This document shows positions 42,932 through 51,286 of a DNA stretch of 64,000 nt, piece after piece (position 1 is the stretch's first letter; the number at the start of each line of letters is the position of its first letter). The DNA comes from Mucilaginibacter xinganensis (GTDB taxonomy: Bacteria; Bacteroidota; Bacteroidia; Sphingobacteriales; Sphingobacteriaceae): assembly GCF_002257585.1 (NCBI RefSeq), contig NZ_CP022743.1, positions 1,364,001 to 1,428,000 on the forward strand, given 5' to 3'. The translations under genes were made by a program, and so were the position numbers. The notes below the pieces were generated by a model. That model had not been told where the DNA came from. It made no database searches and saw only the letters and a program-made list of their open reading frames with translations.

Positions 42932-43678
42932 ATGAAACGTGCCTTAATTATTGACGATGAGCCTTTGGCCCGGATGGTTGTATTGGAGTATCTGCAGGCT
43001 TTTCCGCAGATAGAAGTAATGCAGGAATGCAATGATGGTTTTGAAGGCCTCAAGGCTATTCAGCAGTACCAGCCCGACCTTCTTTTTTTGGATGTGCAGA
43101 TGCCCAAAATCAACGGTTTTGAAATGCTGGAGCTGGTTGAAAGCCCGCCTGCGGTTATCTTTACCACCGCCTTTGACGAATATGCCATTAAAGCTTTTGA
43201 GGCCCATGCGGTTGATTACCTGTTAAAACCTTTTAATAAAGACAGGTTTAACAAGGCTATTGAAAAATACCTGGCCCAGGCGCCCGAAGCCCCGGCTGCT
43301 AAAAAGCATACGGAAGATCTGTTGGAAACCGCCTCACATTCGCCTGCCCAGCATGAGCGGATTGTGGTGAAAACAGGAACTAAAGTGAAAATAATCCCTG
43401 TGCAGGATGTGCAGTACCTTGCCGCAGATGACGACTACGTTAGCGTTTATACCGCCGAGGGATCGTTCCTGAAAAATAAGACCATGAACTTTTTTGAGCA
43501 AATGCTGGACCCAAGGCAGTTTGTAAGGGTACACCGCTCATACATCATAGCTATCCAGCAAATAACCCGGATTGACCCTTACGAAAAAGATGCCCACCTC
43601 GCTATCCTTAAATCAGGCGCTAAAGTGCCGGTTAGTAAAACGGGTTATGTGAAGCTGAAGCAGGTGCTGGGGATATAG
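42932..43678 (+). CDS. LytTR-family response regulator
   Basis: A 248-residue regulator. The receiver domain has D8/D9, phosphorylation site D54 (LLFLDVQMP) and K99 (LLKPFN). The LytTR DNA-binding domain lies at about 145-248 (RIVVKTGTKVKIIPVQDVQY, FVRVHRSYIIAIQQITRI). LytTR proteins bind two direct repeats of about 9 bases with a period of 21-22. The ACCGAC pairs before both liaF-like genes are therefore the leading candidate targets. Confidence 0.93.
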   Translation: MKRALIIDDEPLARMVVLEYLQAFPQIEVMQECNDGFEGLKAIQQYQPDLLFLDVQMPKINGFEMLELVESPPAVIFTTAFDEYAIKAFEAHAVDYLLKPFNKDRFNKAIEKYLAQAPEAPAAKKHTEDLLETASHSPAQHERIVVKTGTKVKIIPVQDVQYLAADDDYVSVYTAEGSFLKNKTMNFFEQMLDPRQFVRVHRSYIIAIQQITRIDPYEKDAHLAILKSGAKVPVSKTGYVKLKQVLGI

Positions 43679-44063
43679 GGGGATTTCGGAATTTGGATGT
43701 TCTATTTTCAGTACGCTCGGTTTTTGTACTTTTTAAAAGTGAACCTTACAAAAAGCTTTTCCATCGGTTACTCGTCAATTGGCTACATAGCACGCGGCAA
43801 TAAGCCGGTGATGCTTGCGGCAGCGGAGGGGCATTAATGTCGAATTATGGAAGCCAAATGATCTGGAATATGCAAAAATGAGCTCCATTACCACTAAATT
43901 AACGCCGTCTATGGCTATTAAACTTTGGCCAGTGTATTAGGCACCAGCCTAAACTGAAAACGCTTCTCATTTTCACGAGAAGCGTTGCGACATAAATAAC
44001 AGTGTCGGATCAAAGCCATTTGATAAATCGCAATGATTGTACTTGCGTCATCACTGGTTTTTG
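43679..44063. other. Gene-poor region between convergent genes
   Basis: There is no supported gene in these 385 bases. The stretch holds a second copy of CTTGCGGCAGCGGAGG (43814-43829), shared with 2034-2049, and the hairpin at 43959-43986. Confidence 0.55.
43959..43986 (-). terminator. Terminator for the lipoprotein gene
   Basis: A perfect 10-bp stem AACGCTTCTC / GAGAAGCGTT around an 8-base loop. On the minus strand it is followed by TTTTCAG. It lies downstream of the leftward lipoprotein gene at 44064. Confidence 0.65.
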
Positions 44064-44636
44064 TTAGTTAGCTATTTTGGTAAACGTAACATGCGCATTT
44101 TCCGCAGGGTTAATGCTCGACAAGAAAAAATTAGTTGTGGTTTTTTTACTGATAAATAATTTTTTGCTTAATAAGCCTAATGGCTTTGTTACGCCAAAAC
44201 TAATGTCAAAGCCATCAGGGCTTGATCCATAAATTGGGATTCCATAATAAAATATGGCATTTTGATACAGCCATGAGCCAACTGTTAATTTCCCATTTTG
44301 ATTGGCCGTTACTTTACCTGACTGGTCAAAAACAAATGTATAGGTAGAAAATTTATCTGTTGCGCTTGAGGTGCCTTCCAGATAAGAAGTAACTTTCCAT
44401 GTACCTACCGAAATGATCTGGCCAATTGCCAGATGAGAGGTAACGGTATCGGTAGGTGGAATGCTGGTAACCGGGTTAGTAGGTGAACTTGATGAACCGC
44501 CGCCTGATTTAGAATTTACACTCCCTGACAACGGATTGGATGACGCTGTCGGTTTTAAGTTGAGATCCTTTTGGCAAGCGAAGAAGAATGTTGATGATAG
44601 CACTGTTAATAATGCAAGTTTAAGTCCTGGTTTCAT
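44064..44636 (-). CDS. Lipoprotein, unknown
   Basis: A 190-residue lipoprotein with lipobox cysteine C21 (FFFAC). A Ser/Gly/Pro-rich linker spans about 30-65, then there is a beta-rich domain (GTWKVTSYLEGTSSATDKFS, TYTFVFDQSGKVTANQNG) resembling lipocalin-like domains of the phylum. Probably periplasmic or surface-exposed. No partner gene is evident. Confidence 0.65.
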   Translation of the reverse strand: MKPGLKLALLTVLSSTFFFACQKDLNLKPTASSNPLSGSVNSKSGGGSSSSPTNPVTSIPPTDTVTSHLAIGQIISVGTWKVTSYLEGTSSATDKFSTYTFVFDQSGKVTANQNGKLTVGSWLYQNAIFYYGIPIYGSSPDGFDISFGVTKPLGLLSKKLFISKKTTTNFFLSSINPAENAHVTFTKIAN

Positions 44637-45128
44637 TTTTTTGTTATTTTAAGTTTAATAAATATGTTTTAATATTATTTAGTAAACATTGGATACCAGG
44701 ACGTAACCTGCTAATTGATTTTTCTTTTTGAACCGATGAAAGCCATCAGAATATTTATTTATCCGATTTTGGATTGATAATTTATTTGACCATAACCAAC
44801 TGCTTATGCTGCCGCATACGTCCCATACTTGTGGTCTGGCTGTTGCAACAATATTTACATTTTGAATAAAGGGACTTAAAATCTTGTTTCATTTGTTCCA
44901 CCTGTTCCACTTGTTCCATGTTGTTTCAAACTGTTTTTTTTGTTCCATTTGTTTCCAGTGTGCACGTTGTTCCGCGGAACAAGCGGGAGGATTGATGAAA
45001 ACAATAACCCCGTCTGTTACAAAAGGTATTTTGTGGAGTAGCGTGCGGCTCATCATCCCCCGGTAAAAATCACCATAAACTATAAAAGCTAATCTGTTCC
45101 TCCGCATCTTTGCGAAAACAAATTTGTT
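44637..45128. other. Intergenic region with TTGTTCC repeats and palindrome
   Basis: This is 492 bases between divergent genes. A 9-base tandem array (TTGTTCCAC units) occupies about 44884-44919, a further pair of units 44949-44966, and a perfect 16-base palindrome TTGTTCCGCGGAACAA lies at 44967-44982. A 55-codon minus-strand frame (45056-44889) crosses the array; I do not treat it as a gene. Confidence 0.5.
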
Positions 45129-46199
45129 ATGCCACATCTTTTTTCTCCTATAAAAATAAAAGACATTGAGTTTAAGAACCGTTTGGTAGTATCGCCGATG
45201 TGCGAATACAGCGCCGAAGATGGTTTTGCCAATAACTGGCACCTGGTACATTTGGGCAGCCGTGCCGTTGGCGGTGCTGCGCTGATCATTACCGAAGCTA
45301 CAGCGGTATCTCCCGAAGGAAGGATTTCGTATGGTGACCTCGGCATTTACAAAGACGAACACATTGAAAAGCTGAAAGAAATAACTGATTTTATCCATGC
45401 GAACGGTTCTGTTGCGGGCATGCAGCTGGCACACGCCGGGCGCAAGGCCAGCCATGAGCTGCCGTGGAAGGGCAACGCACAGATCGCGTCTGACCACCCA
45501 AACGGATGGAAATCATTTGCGCCAAGTGCAATTCCATTTGTCCCGGAAGAAGAAGCACCCGTTGAACTGGATAAAGCCGGGATTGAAAAGATAAAAGCAG
45601 ATTTTAAAGATGCTGCGGCACGTGCATTGGCTGCCGGTTTTAAGGTAATTGAGCTGCATGGCGCACACGGCTATCTGATCCATGAGTTTTTATCGCCGTT
45701 AAGTAACCACCGTACCGATGAATATGGAGGGTCGTTTGAAAACCGCATCCGGTTTTTACTGGAAATAATTGAAACGGTGAAAGAAGTATGGCCGGCGCAG
45801 CACCCTTTGTTTGTGCGCATCTCGGCGAGCGACTGGACCGAAGGCGGCTGGACAGCAGATGACTCATCAGCCCTTGCAAAAGTGCTGCTTAACAAAGGCA
45901 TCGACCTGGTTGATTGCTCTTCTGGCGGTAACGTGCTGGCCCGAATTCCATTGAAGCCGGGCTACCAGGTTGAGTTTGCCGAAAAGGTGAAGAAGGAAAC
46001 CGGAATGTTAACCGGAGCCGTAGGTTTGATCACCGAGCCGAAGCAGGCCGACGAGATCATCCAAACCGGCCAGGCCGACCTGGTAATTATGGCCCGCGAG
46101 TTTTTACGCGATCCGCATTTCCCGTTGCGTGCTGCATTTGAATTAGGGCATGAAGTAAAATGGCCGGTGCAATATGAACGGGCAAAGTGGAGTAAATAA
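45129..46199 (+). CDS. NADH:flavin oxidoreductase, old yellow enzyme (YqjM class)
   Basis: A 356-residue FMN-dependent ene-reductase. The YqjM-type redox cysteine is C25 in VSPMCEYSAEDG. Other signatures are QLAHAGRKAS, ELHGAHGYLIHEFLSPLSN, RTDEYGGSFENR and GAVGLITEPKQADEI. It reduces activated C=C bonds using NAD(P)H, often in response to electrophiles. A TTGTTCC palindrome lies about 150 bases upstream. Confidence 0.92.
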   Translation: MPHLFSPIKIKDIEFKNRLVVSPMCEYSAEDGFANNWHLVHLGSRAVGGAALIITEATAVSPEGRISYGDLGIYKDEHIEKLKEITDFIHANGSVAGMQLAHAGRKASHELPWKGNAQIASDHPNGWKSFAPSAIPFVPEEEAPVELDKAGIEKIKADFKDAAARALAAGFKVIELHGAHGYLIHEFLSPLSNHRTDEYGGSFENRIRFLLEIIETVKEVWPAQHPLFVRISASDWTEGGWTADDSSALAKVLLNKGIDLVDCSSGGNVLARIPLKPGYQVEFAEKVKKETGMLTGAVGLITEPKQADEIIQTGQADLVIMAREFLRDPHFPLRAAFELGHEVKWPVQYERAKWSK

Positions 46200-46274
46200 T
46201 TATTAATTTTACACTGTTAATTTGCGATTGCTTCATATCTCACAATCACAAATTGGGTTTTATATAAATTGTAA

Positions 46275-47129
46275 ATGAAAAAGTACCTTTCGTTAGTAAC
46301 CTTTGCGCATACCATTTTCGCCATGCCGTTTGCCTTTATAGGCTTCTTCCTGGCAGTTACTACTACCGATTACCGTTTCGACTGGGTAAAGCTGGTGCTA
46401 ATGGTGCTGTGCATGGTGTTTGCACGTAACGCCGCTATGGCATTTAACAGGTACCTTGACAGGCACATCGATTCAAAAAATCCGCGTACCAAACAGCGCG
46501 ACATTCCATCAGGCAGGATCAGCCCTGCGTCGGCCCTTACATTTACTATCGCTAACTGCCTGCTGTTTGTTGCAACGGCATGGTGTTTAAATAATCTTTG
46601 CTTTTACCTTTCGCCGGTGGCATTGCTGGTGGTGCTGGGTTACAGCGCAACTAAAAGATTTACGGCTCTTTGTCACATGGTGCTGGGTCTTGGCCTTTCG
46701 CTGGCGCCAATAGGAGCATACCTTGCGGTAACCGGTCAGTTTGCCTTAACCCCGCTGTTTTTCTCGTTGGCGGTACTGTGCTGGGTGAGTGGTTTTGATA
46801 TTATATACGCCCTGCAGGATGAGGACTTTGACCGCGGCGAAAACCTGCATTCTATCCCTGCGTGGTTAGGTAAAGTAAATGCGTTAAGGTTATCTACCTT
46901 TTTACATGTGCTGTCGGCAGCATTTGTGGTAATGCCGGTGTTTTTTACACAGGTGGGTGTGCTTTATTATGTTGGGATCCTGTTTTTTTGCGGGATGCTG
47001 ATTTACCAGCACCTGCTGGTAAAACCAAACGACCTGAGCCGGGTAAACTTTGCTTTTATGACCACCAATGGCATTGCCAGCGTAGTGTTTGCCGTTTTCT
47101 TCTTGCTGGACAGGCTTTGGATCAGGTAA
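46275..47129 (+). CDS. UbiA-family polyprenyltransferase
   Basis: A 284-residue inner-membrane enzyme with eight or nine helices. Two Asp-rich motifs are present: NRYLDRHIDSKNPRTKQRD and LQDEDFDRGENLHSIP. The pattern matches the UbiA-like branch that prenylates 4-hydroxybenzoate or, in the futalosine menaquinone route, its equivalent (MqnP). Bacteroidota use menaquinone, so the MqnP role is favoured, though other mqn genes are not in the window. Confidence 0.85.
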   Translation: MKKYLSLVTFAHTIFAMPFAFIGFFLAVTTTDYRFDWVKLVLMVLCMVFARNAAMAFNRYLDRHIDSKNPRTKQRDIPSGRISPASALTFTIANCLLFVATAWCLNNLCFYLSPVALLVVLGYSATKRFTALCHMVLGLGLSLAPIGAYLAVTGQFALTPLFFSLAVLCWVSGFDIIYALQDEDFDRGENLHSIPAWLGKVNALRLSTFLHVLSAAFVVMPVFFTQVGVLYYVGILFFCGMLIYQHLLVKPNDLSRVNFAFMTTNGIASVVFAVFFLLDRLWIR

Positions 47130-47206
47130 GGAAATCCCAAAGTTAGTAAAGTACAGAAGGTGGGATTTTGTATATTTACTTATTAAAACAGTCGCACATC
47201 AATAAA

Positions 47207-47812
47207 ATGGACCAATTAAAAGTGCAGGGCATTTTCAGGGAGCAGCTTAAAAAGTACGTTGAGTTTAACGAGGCGGAATGGATAGTTTTTGCACAGCATC
47301 TTGACTTTCGCACGCTGAAAAAGAAGAAACACTTTGCAGAGCCTGGCGTTGTTTGTAAGGATATCGGCTTTATTGCTAAAGGGGCGGTCCGTTATTATCA
47401 TATTAAGGATGGCGAGGAAATTACCGGATATTTCAGCTTTGAAAATGAATATGTAAGCTCCTATAAAAGCTATCTTACCCAAACACCGGCTTTAAGCTTC
47501 ATCCAGGCGCTGGAGGATACCGACCTGATTACCATCACCCATAAAAACATGCAGTTAATGCTGGCCAACCCGATGCTTGCCTACAAGATGGAACGGTTTG
47601 GCAGGTTAGTAGCTGAACATTACCTGATCTGCTACGAAGACAGGGTAGCATCCTTTGTAACCAAAACACCCGAAGAACGCTATGTTGATTTGCTGAGTAC
47701 CGGCCGCGAAATATTGCAGCGCATGCCCCAGCATTACATTGCCCATTTTTTAGGAATAACCCCGGTGTCACTCTCGCGGATCCGGAGGAGGATACTGGTT
47801 GAAACGAAATAG
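47207..47812 (+). CDS. Crp/Fnr-family transcriptional regulator
   Basis: A 201-residue protein with a cyclic-nucleotide-binding-like beta-roll (about 20-120, RTLKKKKHFAEPGVVCKDIG, GYFSFENEYVSSYKSYLTQT) and a C-terminal helical region ending AHFLGITPVSLSRIRRRI, the HTH recognition helix. No Fe-S or heme cysteines are evident. The ATG at 47207 is chosen over a TTG 13 codons upstream. Targets unknown; it lies downstream of the UbiA-like gene. Confidence 0.85.
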   Translation: MDQLKVQGIFREQLKKYVEFNEAEWIVFAQHLDFRTLKKKKHFAEPGVVCKDIGFIAKGAVRYYHIKDGEEITGYFSFENEYVSSYKSYLTQTPALSFIQALEDTDLITITHKNMQLMLANPMLAYKMERFGRLVAEHYLICYEDRVASFVTKTPEERYVDLLSTGREILQRMPQHYIAHFLGITPVSLSRIRRRILVETK

Positions 47813-47818
47813 GTAAAT

Positions 47819-48163
47819 TTACTTTGAAACCTGCTGATCCAGTTCTGAAATGTCAAATTCTTTTTTGAAATAAATTACTTCTGTTGCGGTGTACAACCCT
47901 CCCGCGTGAATATCAACCAGCTTCCATCCTAAGCCTGTCATGTAATTTAATACATCGGTTTCTGTAGTTAACTGATTTACATAATTTAATTTTTGAATAA
48001 CTGTGGTATCTTTCGGTGCAAAGAGCTCCTTTTTTAAGCCAAAGGAAATCTTAGCTTTTTTGGAAACTGAAACTCTGCAATATTTGTCAACTTTGTTTTG
48101 GGCAAATGCAAAGTAACCTGAAGTGAAAAACATTACCGTTAAAAGGAAGAGATGCTTGTTCAT
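47819..48163 (-). CDS. Small secreted protein, unknown
   Basis: A 114-residue protein with a signal peptide (cleavage near AFAQN). The mature part has a pattern (LNYMTGLGWKLVDIHAGG) reminiscent of DUF4177 and similar small domains, and one cysteine. Convergent with the Crp-like gene, 6 bases away. Function unknown. Confidence 0.6.
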   Translation of the reverse strand: MNKHLFLLTVMFFTSGYFAFAQNKVDKYCRVSVSKKAKISFGLKKELFAPKDTTVIQKLNYVNQLTTETDVLNYMTGLGWKLVDIHAGGLYTATEVIYFKKEFDISELDQQVSK

Positions 48164-48427
48164 GATTTAAGTTTGATGTTATAAAGTTACCCCCAAATCT
48201 TATTAAAAAAACATAACAGGTATTAGAATTGTATTAGAGTTACATATCAATATCTGATTACAAAATTTAAGTTTTAGAGCAGGGTGGTTTTGCCTAATTG
48301 GCCGCCTATCCAAGCAATGCAGGCCTAGTCTCTAATCTCCAGCCGCTAACCCCCAAATTCTTATCTTTTGTTAACGTTTTGAATGTGAGGATGCCTGTAC
48401 CTTTGATTAAATCAAAAACGAAACATT

Positions 48428-49357
48428 ATGCACACTATATTAGGAGCCGGCGGCGCAGTAGCAAATGCACTAACCCGCGAACTTGAAAACAACAATGAAA
48501 CCATCCGCCTGGTTAGCCGTAAACCCATTGTAAGCGCCAACAAAAATGTAAGCTGGAAAAAGGCCGATCTGCTAAACTATGCAGAGGTGCTGGAAGCCGT
48601 ACAGGGCTCAACTGTAATTTATCTTACCGCAGGGCTGGTTTATGATAAAAATATCTGGGCAGCGCAATGGCCCGTTATTATGCAAAACTTTATTAACTTG
48701 GGCAAAGCAACGGGCGCCCGGCTTATATTTTTTGATAACGTTTATATGTATGGCCTGGTTGATGGCCCCATGAAAGAAGATACGCCTTACAAACCGTCAA
48801 GTGTAAAGGGCGGCATCCGCGCTAAAATTGCAAACATGCTGATGGATGAGGCAAAGGCAGGAACTATCCGTGCCAGCATAGCCCGCGGAGCTGATTTTTA
48901 CGGAACCGACAACAATAATAGTTTTGTTGATATGATGGTTTTAACCAACTATGCCAAAAAACAAAAGGCGCAATGGATAGGCAACCCCAACAAACTCCAC
49001 AACTTTAGCTATATCCCGGATATGGGGAAGGGAATGTTTCTGCTGGGGCAACACCCCGAAAGTGATAACCAAATTTGGCACATGCCTACTGCGCCCGCCA
49101 TTACCGGCAAAAAGTTTATGGAAATTGCCTCCCGGGTTTATGGTGTAAAACCTGGCTATTTTGCGGTGAATAAGTTTATGCTGTGGGCCTACGGCTTATT
49201 TAACAAAGTAGTGATGGGAGCGGTAGAGATGTATTACCAGTACAACCACGATTATATTTTTGATTCGTCGAAATTTGAGAAGGCTTTTAATTTTAAACCT
49301 ACAAGTTATGAAGACGGGTTGAAACTGATGTCGGAAACGTTGTATGCGAAGAAGTAG
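48428..49357 (+). CDS. NAD-dependent epimerase/dehydratase family protein
   Basis: A 309-residue extended SDR-like protein beginning with a Rossmann motif (MHTILGAGGAVANALTREL, one glycine fewer than classic). Other signals are FFDNVYMYGL in the place of the catalytic region and RASIARGADFYG. It probably acts on a nucleotide-linked or small carbonyl substrate; the reaction cannot be assigned. A TACCTTTG box lies at 48398-48405, with TTG 16 bases upstream. Confidence 0.8.
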   Translation: MHTILGAGGAVANALTRELENNNETIRLVSRKPIVSANKNVSWKKADLLNYAEVLEAVQGSTVIYLTAGLVYDKNIWAAQWPVIMQNFINLGKATGARLIFFDNVYMYGLVDGPMKEDTPYKPSSVKGGIRAKIANMLMDEAKAGTIRASIARGADFYGTDNNNSFVDMMVLTNYAKKQKAQWIGNPNKLHNFSYIPDMGKGMFLLGQHPESDNQIWHMPTAPAITGKKFMEIASRVYGVKPGYFAVNKFMLWAYGLFNKVVMGAVEMYYQYNHDYIFDSSKFEKAFNFKPTSYEDGLKLMSETLYAKK

Positions 49358-49362
49358 TGAGG

Positions 49363-49489
49363 AAGTCCGAAAGTCGGGAGAGTTAGTAAAGACCGAAAGA
49401 AAAGAGTTTTATTAAAACAGCATCAGATTTTTCATTTTGAAGTAATACTTAAAATCATTCACACTTTCCGGCTCCCGGTCTTTCGGACT
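49363..49489. repeat. Inverted-repeat element between epimerase and oligopeptidase genes
   Basis: AAGTCCGAAAGTCGGGAG (49363-49380) and an inverted copy CTCCCGGTCTTTCGGACT (49472-49489) flank about 90 bases. It looks like a small non-coding mobile element (MITE-like) and may carry part of the oligopeptidase promoter. Confidence 0.55.
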
Positions 49490-49523
49490 AATTCTGCATA
49501 TTTGCATATAAGACATCATAAAA

Positions 49524-51224
49524 ATGATCCACAAAAAAACAAGAACATATATACCTGCCGGGTTCGAAATTAAATGGGAAAGCCTGGAACCGCTTTATGT
49601 AGAATTACGCGACCGCAGCATCAACTCCGTTGCCGAACTTGAAAAATGGCTGCACGATCGCAGCGAGGTTGAAGCCGCTTTGGAAGAGGATTTTGCCTGG
49701 CGCTATATCCGCATGACCTGCGATACCGCCAGCGAAGAGTTGCTGCAAAATTTTCAATATTTTGCTACTGAAATTGAACCCAAAATTGCCCCTTTTAGCA
49801 ACGATTTAAATAAAAAGCTGGTTGACAGCCCCTGGGTTGATCAACTGGATCATCAAAAATATTTCATCTACCTGCGCGGGATAAAAAAATCACTGGAGTT
49901 GTTCAGGGATGAGAATATTCCGCTGCAAACCGAGATCCAGGTTGAGCAGCAAAAATACCAGTCTATAACAGGTGCTATGTCGGTTCATATTGGCGATAAG
50001 GAATTTACTTTGGAGCAGGCATCTGTATTTTTAAAGGATACTGACCGCGCCAAAAGACAGGAAGTTTGGGAGAAAATAACCGCGCGCCGCCTGCAGGACA
50101 AAGGCCAGCTGGATAAATTGTTTGATCACCTGCGGGAATTAAGACACAAGGTAGCATTGAATGCCGAGTTTGAAAACTTTAGGGACTATATGTTCCAGGC
50201 GCTGGGCCGTTTTGATTATACGCCACAGGACTGTTACGCTTTTCACGAAGCTATTGAAAAGGAGATTGTACCTATATTGCGTGAGCAGGCCGAAAAACGC
50301 AAAGCGGCCTTAAAGCTCGACGCGCTGAAGCCATGGGATATGGACGTAGATGTATCAGGCAAGCCGGCATTAAAGCCCTTTAACGGTGGTGATGAGCTGA
50401 TAGAGAAGTCTATCCAGTGCTTTAGCAATATCAACCGCTATTTAGGTGAGCGTTTGGAGATAATGAAGGATAACAACTTGTTTGATGTGGAAAGCCGTAA
50501 AGGCAAAGCACCGGGCGGTTATAATTATCCGCTGTCAGAAACAGGTGCGCCGTTCATCTTCATGAACTCGGCCAATACCTTCCGCGATTTGACTACCATG
50601 GTTCACGAGGGCGGCCATGCGGTACATACCTTTTTAACTGCCGACCTGGAGCTGAACGATTTTAAACATTGCCCAAGCGAAGTTGCTGAGCTGGCTTCCA
50701 TGAGTATGGAGCTGATCTCGATGGATAACTGGGATGTTTATTTTGATAACGAGGAAGATTTGAAACGCGCCAAACGCGACCAGCTTTTTGATGTATTGAA
50801 AACCCTGCCATGGGTAGCCGTGGTTGATCAGTTTCAGCACTGGATCTATACCAATCCTGGCCATACCGATGCGCAGCGTACGGAGGCCTGGATAGAGATC
50901 TACGAGCCCTTTGGCGCCGGCTTTGTTGACTGGAGCGATCACAAAGAAGCTGAAGAAAACCTTTGGCAAAAACAGCTGCACATTTTTGAGGTGCCTTTTT
51001 ACTATATTGAATATGGAATGGCCCAGCTTGGTGCAATAGCCGTTTGGAAAAACTATAAGGAAAACCCGGAGAAAGGTTTAAAGCAATATCTTGAGGCTTT
51101 AAAGCTTGGCTATACCAAAACCATTAAAGAGATTTACGAAACAGCCGGGATCAAGTTTGATTTTAGTGCTGCTTATGTAAAGGAACTTGCTGCCTTTGTG
51201 AAGACGGAGATGGATAAGTTGTAA
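49524..51224 (+). CDS. pepF: M3 family oligoendopeptidase
   Basis: A 566-residue cytoplasmic zinc metallopeptidase. The HExxH motif is H361-E362-G-G-H365 (MVHEGGHAVHTFL), followed by FKHCPSEVAELASMSMEL with the third zinc ligand Glu. The oligoendopeptidase-F N-terminal domain spans about 20-330. It cleaves short peptides in peptide turnover. The gene is followed by a strong terminator. Confidence 0.92.
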   Translation: MIHKKTRTYIPAGFEIKWESLEPLYVELRDRSINSVAELEKWLHDRSEVEAALEEDFAWRYIRMTCDTASEELLQNFQYFATEIEPKIAPFSNDLNKKLVDSPWVDQLDHQKYFIYLRGIKKSLELFRDENIPLQTEIQVEQQKYQSITGAMSVHIGDKEFTLEQASVFLKDTDRAKRQEVWEKITARRLQDKGQLDKLFDHLRELRHKVALNAEFENFRDYMFQALGRFDYTPQDCYAFHEAIEKEIVPILREQAEKRKAALKLDALKPWDMDVDVSGKPALKPFNGGDELIEKSIQCFSNINRYLGERLEIMKDNNLFDVESRKGKAPGGYNYPLSETGAPFIFMNSANTFRDLTTMVHEGGHAVHTFLTADLELNDFKHCPSEVAELASMSMELISMDNWDVYFDNEEDLKRAKRDQLFDVLKTLPWVAVVDQFQHWIYTNPGHTDAQRTEAWIEIYEPFGAGFVDWSDHKEAEENLWQKQLHIFEVPFYYIEYGMAQLGAIAVWKNYKENPEKGLKQYLEALKLGYTKTIKEIYETAGIKFDFSAAYVKELAAFVKTEMDKL

Positions 51225-51245
51225 TAAGAATTTAAATAAGAATTT

Positions 51246-51280
51246 AAAAGCGGGAGTATTAAAACACTGCCCGCTTTTTT
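51246..51280 (+). terminator. Terminator after pepF
   Basis: AAAGCGGGAGT (about 51247-51257) pairs with ACTGCCCGCTTT with one mispair, followed by six T. Confidence 0.75.
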
Positions 51281-51286
51281 ATGAAC

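Noticed and set aside
44889-45056. A 55-codon minus-strand frame starting MMSRTLLHK
   Set aside because: Its C-terminal half is the translation of a 9-base tandem repeat, and no start signal or family support is seen.
44996-45066. Small plus-strand frame beginning MKTITPSVTK
   Set aside because: Only 23 codons, no supporting pattern, ends before the oxidoreductase gene.
45397-45594. Plus-strand frame inside the oxidoreductase gene
   Set aside because: A shadow in another frame of a well-supported gene.
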